Source of the DNA: an uncultured Dehalococcoidia bacterium
GTDB taxonomy: Bacteria; Chloroflexota; Dehalococcoidia; Lucifugimonadales; CATOSD01
Assembly: GCA_951812395.1 (NCBI GenBank)
Contig: CATOSD010000002.1
Location: 1,106,442-1,170,441 of the forward strand
Reading direction: 5' to 3'
Length of the DNA stretch: 64,000 nucleotides
The notes beneath the pieces are model-generated. The model saw nothing but the letters and a program-made list of their open reading frames with translations. It was not told the origin of the DNA and ran no database searches. This document shows, in pieces, positions 23,876 to 32,127 of the stretch (its first letter is position 1; each line of letters starts with the position of its first letter). The position numbers were made by a program, and so were the translations under genes.

Positions 23876-25216
23876 TCAGCCCGCCAGGCGACCCGCCAGC
23901 TCGCCCGGCAGCGCGTCGATGGCTACGCGGGTCTGCGCCATCGAGTCGCGCTCGCGTATGGTGACGGCGTTGTCGTCGAGCGAGTCGAAGTCCACCGTGA
24001 CGCATATGGGCGTGCCTATCTCGTCCTGCCGGCGGTAACGCCGCCCGATGCTCTGGGCCGAGTCGTATTGCACGACGCCGTTCCTGCCCGACGAGCGCCT
24101 GACGCTTTCGAAGACGCTCCGGGCCAGTGGCTCCAGCCTCTGGTTTCGGCTGAGCGGCAGCACCGCGACCTTCACCGGCGCGAGTGACGGATGAAGACGT
24201 AGGAGGACGCGCCGCTCCGTACGACCCGACGTTGTGGGAGCCTCCTCTTCGGCGTAGGCGTCCACCAGAAACGTCATCAAGGCGCGGTCGACGCCGGCGG
24301 ACGGCTCGACTACGAACGGCACCACCCGCTGGCCGGCGTCGTCGTCGAACCAGGACAGCGACTCACCACTCGCTGACCCGTGGGCGGACAGATCGTAGTC
24401 CGTCCGGTTGGCGATGCCCTGTATCTCTCCCCAGCCCCAGGGAAAGCGGTACTCAATATCGTGCGTGGCCTTGGAGTAGTGGGCCAGCTCGCTGCCCTCG
24501 TGCGCCCGGACCCGCAGCCGTTCGGGACTGATGCCCAGTTCGCGGTACCAGTCCAGGCACTCCTCCACCCACACGCGGTGGCACTCGTCGTCGTCACCCG
24601 GTTTCACGAAATACTCGATCTCCATGATCTCGAACTCGCGGGTGCGGAAGATGAAGTTGCCGGTTGTGATTTCATTGCGGAAGGCCTTTCCGATCTGCGC
24701 CACGCCGAAAGGCAGCTTGCGCCGGGTGGTATTGAGGACGTTGTTGAAGTTGACAAATATGCCCTGGGCCGTTTCGGGCCTGAGGTAGACGGTCGACGCT
24801 TCCTCCTCGACCGGCCCCATGTAGGTCCGGAACATCAGGTTGAAGTTGCGGGAGTCGGTCAGAAGGCCGCCACAGTCTGGGCAGCGCGGCTCGTCTAGCT
24901 GATCCTCGCGCCAGCGCTTGCGGCAATCGCGACAGTCCACGAGCGGGTCGGTGAAACTGTCCAAATGGCCGCTGGCACGCCAGACATCCGGATGCATGAT
25001 GATGGCCGAGTCCAGGCCCACCATGTCGTCCCGGCCCCAAACGAACTTGCGCCACCAGGCATCCTTGACGTTGCGCTTTAGCTCGACGCCAAGCGGCCCG
25101 TAGTCATACGTGCTTGACAGGCCTCCGTAGACCTCGCTGCTTTGGAATATGAAGCCCCGCCGCTTGCACAGCGACACTATCTTCTCCAGGTCGATTGGTG
25201 TTGCGTCGTCGGTCAC
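23876..25216 (-). CDS. glyS: Glycyl-tRNA synthetase (single-chain class II)
   Basis: The product is 446 aa and of the dimeric class II type rather than the alpha2beta2 type. SSEVYGGLSSTYDYGPLG is at the N-terminus. A zinc-binding segment follows with CRDCRKRW and CPDCGG. Motif 2 is FRNEITTGNFIFRTREFE, and the C-terminal anticodon-binding domain has KVAVLPLSRN and GRRYRRQDEIGTPICVTVD. It charges tRNA-Gly. The start is GTG. An extended -10 promoter lies 44 bases upstream. Confidence 0.96.
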   Translation of the reverse strand: MTDDATPIDLEKIVSLCKRRGFIFQSSEVYGGLSSTYDYGPLGVELKRNVKDAWWRKFVWGRDDMVGLDSAIIMHPDVWRASGHLDSFTDPLVDCRDCRKRWREDQLDEPRCPDCGGLLTDSRNFNLMFRTYMGPVEEEASTVYLRPETAQGIFVNFNNVLNTTRRKLPFGVAQIGKAFRNEITTGNFIFRTREFEIMEIEYFVKPGDDDECHRVWVEECLDWYRELGISPERLRVRAHEGSELAHYSKATHDIEYRFPWGWGEIQGIANRTDYDLSAHGSASGESLSWFDDDAGQRVVPFVVEPSAGVDRALMTFLVDAYAEEEAPTTSGRTERRVLLRLHPSLAPVKVAVLPLSRNQRLEPLARSVFESVRRSSGRNGVVQYDSAQSIGRRYRRQDEIGTPICVTVDFDSLDDNAVTIRERDSMAQTRVAIDALPGELAGRLAG

Positions 25217-25259
25217 AGGTGGTCCTTAAGGCGTGTGTTTCTCCACAGATGCATAGCAA

Positions 25260-25268
25260 ATTATAGCA
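25260..25268 (-). promoter_or_regulatory. Extended -10 promoter of glyS
   Basis: On the minus strand the sequence reads TGCTATAAT: a perfect TATAAT preceded directly by TGC, 44 bases before the glyS GTG. No clear -35 is seen, as is usual for extended -10 promoters. Confidence 0.55.
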
Positions 25269-25295
25269 CGCAGGAACTGTACCGCGCGGCATTGC

Positions 25296-25327
25296 GGCCT
25301 CGCGGCGCCATTGTGGCCCGCGAGGCC
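25296..25327 (-). terminator. Hairpin between the response regulator and glyS
   Basis: GGCCTCGCGG and CCGCGAGGCC form a perfect 10-bp stem with a 12-base loop. It lies about 53 bases past the stop of the upstream response-regulator gene and before the glyS promoter. No U-run follows, so it may act with Rho or protect the 3' end. Confidence 0.45.
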
Positions 25328-25379
25328 CGGAGCGCCGGCGGCAAGCCGTCCCGGAGCAAGGCGTCAGACGGCTCCTCGG

Positions 25380-26252
25380 TTAGCCGCCGAACGGCCACCA
25401 CCAGCGCTTACGAGGAGCGGCCGGCTCACTCTCCTGTCTCGGCGCCCGCGCCGGTTGAGGTCGTGCGCCGAAGAGTCTGGGGTCGATTGCCATCAGCCTG
25501 CCGCGGTCCTCTTCCGAGAAGTCCTCGCTCAGGCGCTGAGAAATCGCTACGTGAAGCATGGCCTGTTCGGACGACAAGAGTTGTACACCCGTGCTGTACG
25601 TATTGGCGATGGTCTTCGCGGCTTCCTCGTCCATCTGGAGCAGGACGCGCAGCCTGGTTGCCATAATCCCGCGTATCCCGTCCGCCTGCATGTCGTGCTC
25701 GGCGCGGAGCAGGGTTGCCACACGATCCGAACGCTCTCGGTCGTCGAGCGCGGCGATCTCGGAAAACTTCTCCAGAATCGCCGGCTCTCTCTCCTGGTCG
25801 GGCTGAGTGCTGAGGGCGGACCAGGCGACGTACTCCTCCGACCTCAGCCACCCCAGGATGTCATTGAACCGAGTGATAGGCAGGGGCTTGGTGCAATACC
25901 GGCCTGGGCTGACATTGGAGAACTGCAGCCGGTCTCTCTCGGCCTGCGTCGAGGTCAGAATCAGGATCGGAATGCGATCCAGGTCCTGGCTCTGGCTCAT
26001 CTCCTGCAACACTTCGTATCCGTTCATCCTGGGCATGTTCAGGTCCAACAGTACGAGGTCGGGCGTAGGCGTGTCGGAGTGTTCTCCAACCTTGCGCAGC
26101 ATCGCCATCGCCACTTCCCCGTCCTCGGCAACGGTGATGCGCAGGGGGTGATCGGAGTCTCTCAGTATTCGCTCCGTCAACTCCACGTCCGCGGGGTTGT
26201 CTTCTACCAACAGTACGTCGACGGGTCTGATGTCCGAATCTTCAACTACCAT
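25380..26252 (-). CDS. Response regulator with an unassigned C-terminal helical domain
   Basis: The product is 290 aa. Residues about 10-140 are a CheY/Rcp1-type receiver (VDVLLVEDNPADVELTERIL; phospho-acceptor D70 in VLLDLNMP; TSTQAERD; conserved lysine in CTKPLP). Residues about 150-265 form a helical, charged domain (ILEKFSEIAALDDRERSDR, then AEHDMQADGIRG) that I cannot assign. The end is RKRWWWPFGG. No DNA-binding fold is visible. It overlaps the kinase gene upstream by 11 bases, so both are made together. Confidence 0.82.
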   Translation of the reverse strand: MVVEDSDIRPVDVLLVEDNPADVELTERILRDSDHPLRITVAEDGEVAMAMLRKVGEHSDTPTPDLVLLDLNMPRMNGYEVLQEMSQSQDLDRIPILILTSTQAERDRLQFSNVSPGRYCTKPLPITRFNDILGWLRSEEYVAWSALSTQPDQEREPAILEKFSEIAALDDRERSDRVATLLRAEHDMQADGIRGIMATRLRVLLQMDEEAAKTIANTYSTGVQLLSSEQAMLHVAISQRLSEDFSEEDRGRLMAIDPRLFGARPQPARAPRQESEPAAPRKRWWWPFGG

Positions 26253-27390
26253 GGTCAGCCTCCTCTTCTAGTGACGTCGAGATTGTGAAATGGAAGGTAG
26301 ACCCCTTGCCCGGTTCGGACTCTACCCAGATTCTTCCTCCGTGCCTTTCAACGATTTTCTGGCATACCGCCAGCCCGATTCCCGATCCGGGATACTCGCT
26401 TCGATGGTGCAGCCGCTGGAACATCTGAAAGATGCGCTCCGAGTGACGGGGCTCGATACCAATTCCGTTGTCGCGGACCGAGAAGGCCCACGCATCACGC
26501 CGTCTCTCGGCGCAGACGTGCACTCGCGGGGCAACGTCTCGCCTGTACTTTAGCGAGTTGCTCAGAAGGTTTTGCAGCAGCTGCGTCAGTTGGGTGTCAT
26601 CGCCCGTCAATATCGGCAGTTCCGAATACGTTACCCTGCCGCCACATTCATCCAGGGCGCGGGCCTGGTCCATCAGCACGCGCTCCACTATAAAGTTGCA
26701 ATCGGCGGGACCGAATGGCTTCCCCTGCGTTCCAACGCGCGAGTAAGTAAGAAGGTCGTTGATGAGGCCCTTCATTCGTGTCGCGCCATCTAACACGTAG
26801 CCGATGAACCTGTCGGCGTCGACGTCCAGCCGGCCGGAGTAGTCCTCCGCGAGGATTTCGACGTAGCTGGAGACCATGCGCAGTGGCTCTTGCAAGTCGT
26901 GGGATGCCACGTATGCGAACTGCTCCAGTTCGGCATTAGAGCGTCTCAAGTCTTCGTTGACACGTGCGAGCTCGTCGGACTGCCTCACCATCTCGGCCAA
27001 CAGATTCTGCCTTTCGATCGCGTAACGCAGGGAACGGACGAGCAATTGGCCTTCCATCCGGCTCTTCGAGAGGTAGTCCTGCGCTCCTAGTTGCACCGCC
27101 TGCACAGCCAGCTCTTCGTCGTCCAATCCGGTCAGGAGGATTATGGGAGTCTCGGGAGCATGCGAGTGCGCCGTGGCAAAGGTGTCCAGGCCGTGGCTAT
27201 CGGGAAGGGACAAGTCGAGCAGCACCACGTCGGCACTGCCCACAGACAACTCTTCCAGCCCCTCCGACAGCCTCTCGGCGTGGATCCATTCGAACGATCC
27301 GCCGTCAGCGTCGGCAAGCATCTCCCGGATCAGCAGCGCGTCGTCCGGATTGTCTTCTACAAGCAGTATGGTTGTTCGCCCTTCAGCCAC
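26242..27390 (-). CDS. Hybrid receiver-histidine kinase
   Basis: The product is 382 aa. An N-terminal receiver (8-125; D59 in DVVLLDLSLP) is followed by a short coiled coil (LARVNEDLRRSNAELEQFAYVA). The phosphoacceptor is H164 in ASHDLQEPLR of the bacteriophytochrome-type HisKA, and the HATPase domain has NLLSNSLKYR, DNGIGIEP and GSGIGLAV. There is no transmembrane segment, so it is cytosolic and takes its input through the receiver. It probably relays phosphate from another kinase in the cluster. It overlaps the downstream response regulator gene. Confidence 0.9.
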   Translation of the reverse strand: MAEGRTTILLVEDNPDDALLIREMLADADGGSFEWIHAERLSEGLEELSVGSADVVLLDLSLPDSHGLDTFATAHSHAPETPIILLTGLDDEELAVQAVQLGAQDYLSKSRMEGQLLVRSLRYAIERQNLLAEMVRQSDELARVNEDLRRSNAELEQFAYVASHDLQEPLRMVSSYVEILAEDYSGRLDVDADRFIGYVLDGATRMKGLINDLLTYSRVGTQGKPFGPADCNFIVERVLMDQARALDECGGRVTYSELPILTGDDTQLTQLLQNLLSNSLKYRRDVAPRVHVCAERRRDAWAFSVRDNGIGIEPRHSERIFQMFQRLHHRSEYPGSGIGLAVCQKIVERHGGRIWVESEPGKGSTFHFTISTSLEEEADHGS

Positions 27391-27448
27391 GGCCCATCCC
27401 TCGCCTGTGCTACCTGGCGCAACTTCGCGCAGATCGCCGGCGTTTATA

Positions 27449-27922
27449 TCAGGCCCCGCCGCATGGCAACTGCGCCTGGTGCAGCCAGAAGTCTTCGATT
27501 GAATTGATCGCCGCGAAAAACTGGTCCAGTTCCACCGGCTTCGTAATGTAGCAGTTCGCGTGGAGTTGGTAGCTCTTCAGGATATCCTCTTCGGCCTGGG
27601 AGGTGGTCAGCACTACTACTGGAATGTGCTTCAGTGCCTCGTCGGTCTTGATCTCCTCCAGCACCTGGCGTCCGTCCATCTTCGGCAAGTTCAAGTCGAG
27701 CAGGATGATGTCGGGGTCGGGCGCGCCGGCGTATTCCCGCTGCTTGCGTAGGAACGCAAGAGCCTCCACGCCATCGGGCAAGGCAGTCAGGTTGTACGGC
27801 AGGCTGCTGTCCTTCAGGCCCTCAAGCGTCAGCTCAACGTCGTCAGGAGAGTCCTCGACGTGAAGTATCTCGATTGTCCGCGTCAACTTTCTCGCTTGCA
27901 TTCGCTTCTCCAAGCCTTTCAA
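27449..27922 (-). CDS. Single-domain response regulator (Rcp1-like)
   Basis: The product is 157 aa, a receiver domain only: IEILHVEDSPDDVELTLEGL, phospho-acceptor D76 in IILLDLNLPKMDG, LTTSQAEEDI, and the conserved lysine in ITKPVELDQF. Response regulators of this Rcp1 type act as phosphate carriers or through protein contact. It lies between two kinase genes, 18 bases from the large one, and probably links them. The start may be Met1 or the internal Met8. Confidence 0.88.
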   Translation of the reverse strand: MKGLEKRMQARKLTRTIEILHVEDSPDDVELTLEGLKDSSLPYNLTALPDGVEALAFLRKQREYAGAPDPDIILLDLNLPKMDGRQVLEEIKTDEALKHIPVVVLTTSQAEEDILKSYQLHANCYITKPVELDQFFAAINSIEDFWLHQAQLPCGGA

Positions 27923-27940
27923 ACTGGGCTGAGAAACCGG

Positions 27941-29755
27941 CTAAAGGGATTCCTCCATCGCGCGCCTCGCGGTGTCGCCCACCGACCCCCGGCCCAACTG
28001 AGCGGGCACGGTGAAACAGAAGGTGGAGCCCTGTCCTAACCGGGACTCCACCCATATTCGCCCGCCCAGGCGTTCCACGGCCTTCTTACTGATCGACAGG
28101 CCGATGCCGGTGCCGGGGTACTTCTCGCGTGGGTGAAGGCGTTGGAAGATCGTGAAGATTCGGTCTGCGAACTGGGGGTCGATGCCTATGCCGTTGTCTC
28201 GCACGACGAACTTCCACTCATCGCCCAAGTTCTCGGCCGAGACGTGGACTTCAGGCGGGTTTTCGCCGCGATACTTGATGGCATTACCTACGAGATTGCG
28301 AAACACGTGCCCCAAGAGAGTGGAGTCGGTCTTAATGGTGGGCAACGCTCCGCGGGTTATACGCGCCCCGCTATCTTCGATAGACGCATGGAGCGAGTCC
28401 AGTTCGTGATCGAGCAGTACGCGGACGTCCACGCTCTCGAAGTCGTCCATGTTTCGGCCAACACGGCTGTAGGACAAAAGGTCGTTTATCAGGCCCTGCA
28501 TCCTGGAAGCGGCGGCCGCCGCTCTCCCGATGAACCTGTCCGCGTCTTCGTCCATGCTACCGCTGTAGCGCCGCGACAGCAGGCTCGTGAAGCCTACAAC
28601 CGACCGGAGCGGCTCCTGGAGGTCGTGCGAGGCGACGTAAGCGAACTGTTCCAGGTCGGCGTTCGACCTGGCCAGCTCCGCCGCCCGCTGTTCCAATGTC
28701 TCCTGCAGCCGCGCGTTTTCCAGCAGCGCCCCGACTCCCCCGGCGATGGTGGTGAGGAACCTGACCCGGTCGGCAGTGAAGTGGTCGGGAAGGCTCGATA
28801 GGATGTTGATCACACCGATTGTTCGCCCCGTAACCTTGACCGGCAAAGAGGCCATAGACCCGATCCCCCTGGCCAGGAGGGGTGGAATGGCCATGTCGCT
28901 GTTGCGATAGTCGTTCACGATGACCGGTTCACCCAGCGTGAAGGCCCTGCCGGTCACACTCTGGGAATAAGGGAGCAAGTACTGCCTGTCCCCGCCGACT
29001 GCCGGCCCGACCACGGCCAGCACAACCAACCCTTTGCCACTCTGGTCGGGCACCCTCAAGCCCACTTGGTCGGCGTGGGTCAGATCGACCAGGGCCTCGA
29101 GGAGACTGGTTACGCGCTCGGTGTAGCTTCCCGGCTGAGCCAGCGTTTGGGCCATGATGTAGAGTGCTGCCGTCTCCTCGGAACGGCGCCGATTCTCTTC
29201 CTCTGCTCTTCTGCGTTCGGTCACGTCTCGCAGAACGGCAAAGGTCGCCCGACGGCCCAGAAAGGCCGTGGCCACTGCCGTGGCTTCAACCGTGCGCGCC
29301 TCGCCGTCCGAGCGATTGATTCTGTACTCGAAGACCCCCGGTACGGGTTCGCCGCGTTCCCTGGCCGCCATGTAGTCGCCGACTATCGGGCGGTCTTCGG
29401 GAACGACGAAGTGGTCAAGCGGAAGACCCGACACCTCAGACTCGTCAGTGAGGCCGTGCAGTGTCAAGAACGCACGGTTCATCAGCACACGCCGGCTCCC
29501 GACGTTGATCACGATCGCGTCGGCCACGTTGTCGAATGCAGCCTTGTAGTGGGCCGCGTCGCTTCCAACGGCCTCCCACAAGGTCGGTCTTCTTTCTAAG
29601 GAGGCCTCCAACTCGCCGACTCGCTTGCGCAAAGCGGCCAGTTCGGCTTGGGCATCCTGCGTTGCCGTCACGTGTTCAGTCACTTCCAACTCGTCGTTTA
29701 CCGCGTATCGTGTAATCTGTGCCCGAAGGTTAAAGAGAAGGCGCATCCTTGTCAA
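27941..29755 (-). CDS. PAS-GAF histidine kinase
   Basis: The product is 604 aa by the track start (TTG); the true start may be some residues downstream. A coiled coil at 30-58 is followed by a PAS domain (about 68-182: AFDNVADAIVINVGSRRVLMNRAFL, ending RDVTERRRAEEENRR). A GAF domain at about 200-347 has SVTGRAFTLGEPVIVNDYRNS. HisKA has H377 in ASHDLQEPLRSV, and the HATPase has NLVGNAIKYRGEN, DNGIGIDP and GTGIGLSI. No membrane segment is present, so it is a soluble sensor. It is the first gene of the phosphorelay cluster and is divergent from the amidohydrolase. Confidence 0.92.
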   Translation of the reverse strand: MTRMRLLFNLRAQITRYAVNDELEVTEHVTATQDAQAELAALRKRVGELEASLERRPTLWEAVGSDAAHYKAAFDNVADAIVINVGSRRVLMNRAFLTLHGLTDESEVSGLPLDHFVVPEDRPIVGDYMAARERGEPVPGVFEYRINRSDGEARTVEATAVATAFLGRRATFAVLRDVTERRRAEEENRRRSEETAALYIMAQTLAQPGSYTERVTSLLEALVDLTHADQVGLRVPDQSGKGLVVLAVVGPAVGGDRQYLLPYSQSVTGRAFTLGEPVIVNDYRNSDMAIPPLLARGIGSMASLPVKVTGRTIGVINILSSLPDHFTADRVRFLTTIAGGVGALLENARLQETLEQRAAELARSNADLEQFAYVASHDLQEPLRSVVGFTSLLSRRYSGSMDEDADRFIGRAAAAASRMQGLINDLLSYSRVGRNMDDFESVDVRVLLDHELDSLHASIEDSGARITRGALPTIKTDSTLLGHVFRNLVGNAIKYRGENPPEVHVSAENLGDEWKFVVRDNGIGIDPQFADRIFTIFQRLHPREKYPGTGIGLSISKKAVERLGGRIWVESRLGQGSTFCFTVPAQLGRGSVGDTARRAMEESL

Positions 29756-29818
29756 CTTTGCAAGGAACTATCCCCCGCCGGCCGTTACGTTTCGAACGTG
29801 TGGAGGGACAGGTCTTGC

Positions 29819-29847
29819 TTACAGTTGAGCGCTCGCGCTGCTATACT
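29819..29847 (+). promoter_or_regulatory. Promoter of the amidohydrolase gene
   Basis: TTACAG, a 17-base spacer ending in TGC, then TATACT, 52 bases before the ATG at 29900. It lies in the divergent region shared with the PAS-GAF kinase gene. Confidence 0.55.
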
Positions 29848-29899
29848 GCGCTTGGCCGCCGGCAGGGGCCAAGCCGAGCGCCGTTTCACGAGGTGGTCG

Positions 29900-31033
29900 A
29901 TGGGGAAGCACGGGTACAGAATCCTGGACAGCGACATCCACGTGATGGAGCCGCCGGACATGTTCGACCGCTATCTCGACCCCAGAATGAGGGTGCACAC
30001 CGGATCGGGGCAATACTTCGACATGGTAACCGAGCCTCCCGACGCTGGAAGTCCGGAGTTCGAGGCCAACCGGCAGAAGATGCTCAGGGCTCAGGCTATA
30101 CTGGGCGCGCGGGTGCAGGACCGCTACGTCGAGGAGCAGATGCGCGGCTACACCGCGGAATTGCTGCTGGAGGCCATGGACAAAGAGGGCGTGGAAGTGG
30201 CGGTGCTGTTCCGCTCCCGCAGCCACATGTACGTGGACCGCGACGACCTGGACGCCGAGTACGCGACCGCTATCTGCCGGGCGTACAACGACTGGCTCGC
30301 GGAGTTCGCCACCCCGGAGCCAACGAGGCTGTTGCCGTCGGCCATCGTCACGCTGCACGACCCGAGTCTGGCGGCGCAAGAGGCCCGGCGGGCCGTCGAC
30401 GAACTGGGGATGAAGGCGGTAACCCTTCTGCCGCATCCGGTGAGGGGCCGATACCTGCACGATCCGGACGTGGACGTGCTTTGGTCCGCGCTCCAGGAGC
30501 TTGACGTTCCCGCGACGTTTCACAGCCAGTCCGGGGGATATGCGATCGAGAGCCCTGGCAACTGGTTCCGGGACCATCCCAATCCCACCGTGCTATCCCA
30601 CGCCTTCACCGCTCCTCTCAACATCATGTGGGCCATCGGCTCTGTCGTCCTGGGCGGCGTTCTGGAGCGGTTTCCAAGTCTGCGTATGGGGTTCCTTGAG
30701 GGCAACTGCGCATGGCTGCCGTGGCTGTTGTGGCGTCTCGACGAGCAGTGGGAGTTATTCGAGGAGACAGAGGAGATACCGCTCAGTCTGAAGCCATCCG
30801 AGTACTTTCTGCGGCAGTGCTACATCGCCGTCGATCCGGCGGAGGCGCTCGTTTCTCAGGTGATAGATGACATAGGCGACGATAACATTGTAATATCTAC
30901 GGACTACCCGCACCTGGACTCGCTTTATCCGGAGGCGATGAAGACGTTCATCGACCTTCCCAACGTAAGCGAGCGGTCCAAGCGCAAGATACTTTGGGAC
31001 AACTGCGCGAGGCTTTACAACGTCAGCGGCTAG
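29900..31033 (+). CDS. Amidohydrolase family 2 (TIM-barrel metal-dependent hydrolase/decarboxylase)
   Basis: The product is 377 aa from ATG 29900 with GAGG 6 bases before it; the track's upstream extension covers the promoter and is rejected. YRILDSDIHVMEPPDMFDRYLD has the DxH metal motif. Later segments are LPHPVRGRYLHDPDVDVLW, FHSQSGG, LRMGFLEGNCAWLPWLLWRLDE and IVISTDYPHLDSLYPEA. This matches the amidohydrolase_2 (ACMSD-like) group, which decarboxylates or hydrolyses aromatic-type acids. The true substrate is unknown. The PEP-mutase-like and CoA-transferase genes follow and suggest a catabolic pathway. Confidence 0.87.
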   Translation: MGKHGYRILDSDIHVMEPPDMFDRYLDPRMRVHTGSGQYFDMVTEPPDAGSPEFEANRQKMLRAQAILGARVQDRYVEEQMRGYTAELLLEAMDKEGVEVAVLFRSRSHMYVDRDDLDAEYATAICRAYNDWLAEFATPEPTRLLPSAIVTLHDPSLAAQEARRAVDELGMKAVTLLPHPVRGRYLHDPDVDVLWSALQELDVPATFHSQSGGYAIESPGNWFRDHPNPTVLSHAFTAPLNIMWAIGSVVLGGVLERFPSLRMGFLEGNCAWLPWLLWRLDEQWELFEETEEIPLSLKPSEYFLRQCYIAVDPAEALVSQVIDDIGDDNIVISTDYPHLDSLYPEAMKTFIDLPNVSERSKRKILWDNCARLYNVSG

Positions 31034-31106
31034 TTTAGCGCCGCGGCAACTTACGCCGCGCCGTCCCGCCGGCACAGCACCCGTAAATCAGCAGGAGGTT
31101 CAGCAC

Positions 31107-32096
31107 ATGCCGCCCACCAACCCGGAGATGACAAGGAAGCTGAGGGAGATATTCTACCGCCCCGGTCTGACCATCGTGCCGGGCGGCTCCACGCCCTATC
31201 ACGCCATGCTGACCGAGCGGGCCGGATACGAGGCGTTCTACATGTCCGGCTCTATGACCTCCGGCTGGACCATAGGCTGGCCCGACGTAGGCGTCATCTC
31301 GATGAAGGAAATGGCCGACAATGCCGGTAGAATCGCGAGGACGGTCAACATTCCCGTCTTCGCCGATATCGACACCGGCTACGGCAACGCGTTGAATGTC
31401 TATCGCTCCATCAAGGAGTACATCAGCCAAGGCGTCGCGGGCGTACACCTGGAAGACCAGGACTTCCCCAAGAAGTCGGGCAGCATGGCGGGCCGCCGGC
31501 TCATCAGCACTGATGAGGCCGTCGGCAAGTACAAGGCCGCCATCGACGCCCGCAACGAGCTCGACCCCAACTTCGTGATTGTGGCGCGCAGCGACGCCCG
31601 CGGCGCGGAGGGTGGCGGATTCGACGAAGTGCTGGCTCGCGGCAAGGCGTACGAAGAGGCCGGCGTGGACGTCATCTTCTTCGAGTCGCTCCAGTCGTGG
31701 GAGGAGTGCAAGATAGCGATGGCGTCAGTGGACCTGCCGTCCTTCTGCCTGCTCCACGACGTGATCTACCGCGACGACGAGGGCAACTACATTCCCGGCC
31801 CGACGCTGGAAGAGCAGGAGGCCGACGGGCAGAAGATCGCGCTCTATGTCGGGCTCTCAGGTGGGCCCATGGGCCAGGCAGGCTGGGAGGCGCTGCTAGA
31901 CTTCAAGGAGCGCGGCGTGCAATCGCTGTACGAGTGGCGCAAAGAGGTCGATGCCAAGCCGCCCGAGCGCCAGCTTCCCGCAGATCTGCTGTCGATCGCA
32001 CGGGTGCGCGAACTCGAAGAGACCTACCTGCCGAAGGAACTCCAGCGCGACTACGACTCGACTATCGGCAGGAGGGCAGGCGACCCCGGAACGTAG
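31107..32096 (+). CDS. Isocitrate lyase/PEP mutase family protein, not a true isocitrate lyase
   Basis: The product is 329 aa. GTCs of the superfamily are present: GGSTPYHAMLTERAGYEAFYMSG, the metal loop PVFADIDTGYGN (D87, D89) and VHLEDQDFPKKSG (E116). Isocitrate lyase has a catalytic Cys in KKCGH; here the motif reads KKSG, so glyoxylate-cycle activity is unlikely. Oxaloacetate hydrolase, 2-methylisocitrate lyase-like or carboxyvinyl-phosphonate-type reactions are alternatives. AGGAGG precedes the ATG. The double CoA-transferase gene begins 31 bases downstream. Confidence 0.85.
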   Translation: MPPTNPEMTRKLREIFYRPGLTIVPGGSTPYHAMLTERAGYEAFYMSGSMTSGWTIGWPDVGVISMKEMADNAGRIARTVNIPVFADIDTGYGNALNVYRSIKEYISQGVAGVHLEDQDFPKKSGSMAGRRLISTDEAVGKYKAAIDARNELDPNFVIVARSDARGAEGGGFDEVLARGKAYEEAGVDVIFFESLQSWEECKIAMASVDLPSFCLLHDVIYRDDEGNYIPGPTLEEQEADGQKIALYVGLSGGPMGQAGWEALLDFKERGVQSLYEWRKEVDAKPPERQLPADLLSIARVRELEETYLPKELQRDYDSTIGRRAGDPGT

Positions 32097-32127
32097 GCAA
32101 CCGCCGGAGCGGCCCAGGAGGGGCGAA

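Noticed and set aside
29648-29899. N-terminal extension of the amidohydrolase ORF
   Set aside because: It spans the kinase-amidohydrolase promoter region, and a well-placed ribosome site precedes the ATG at 29900.
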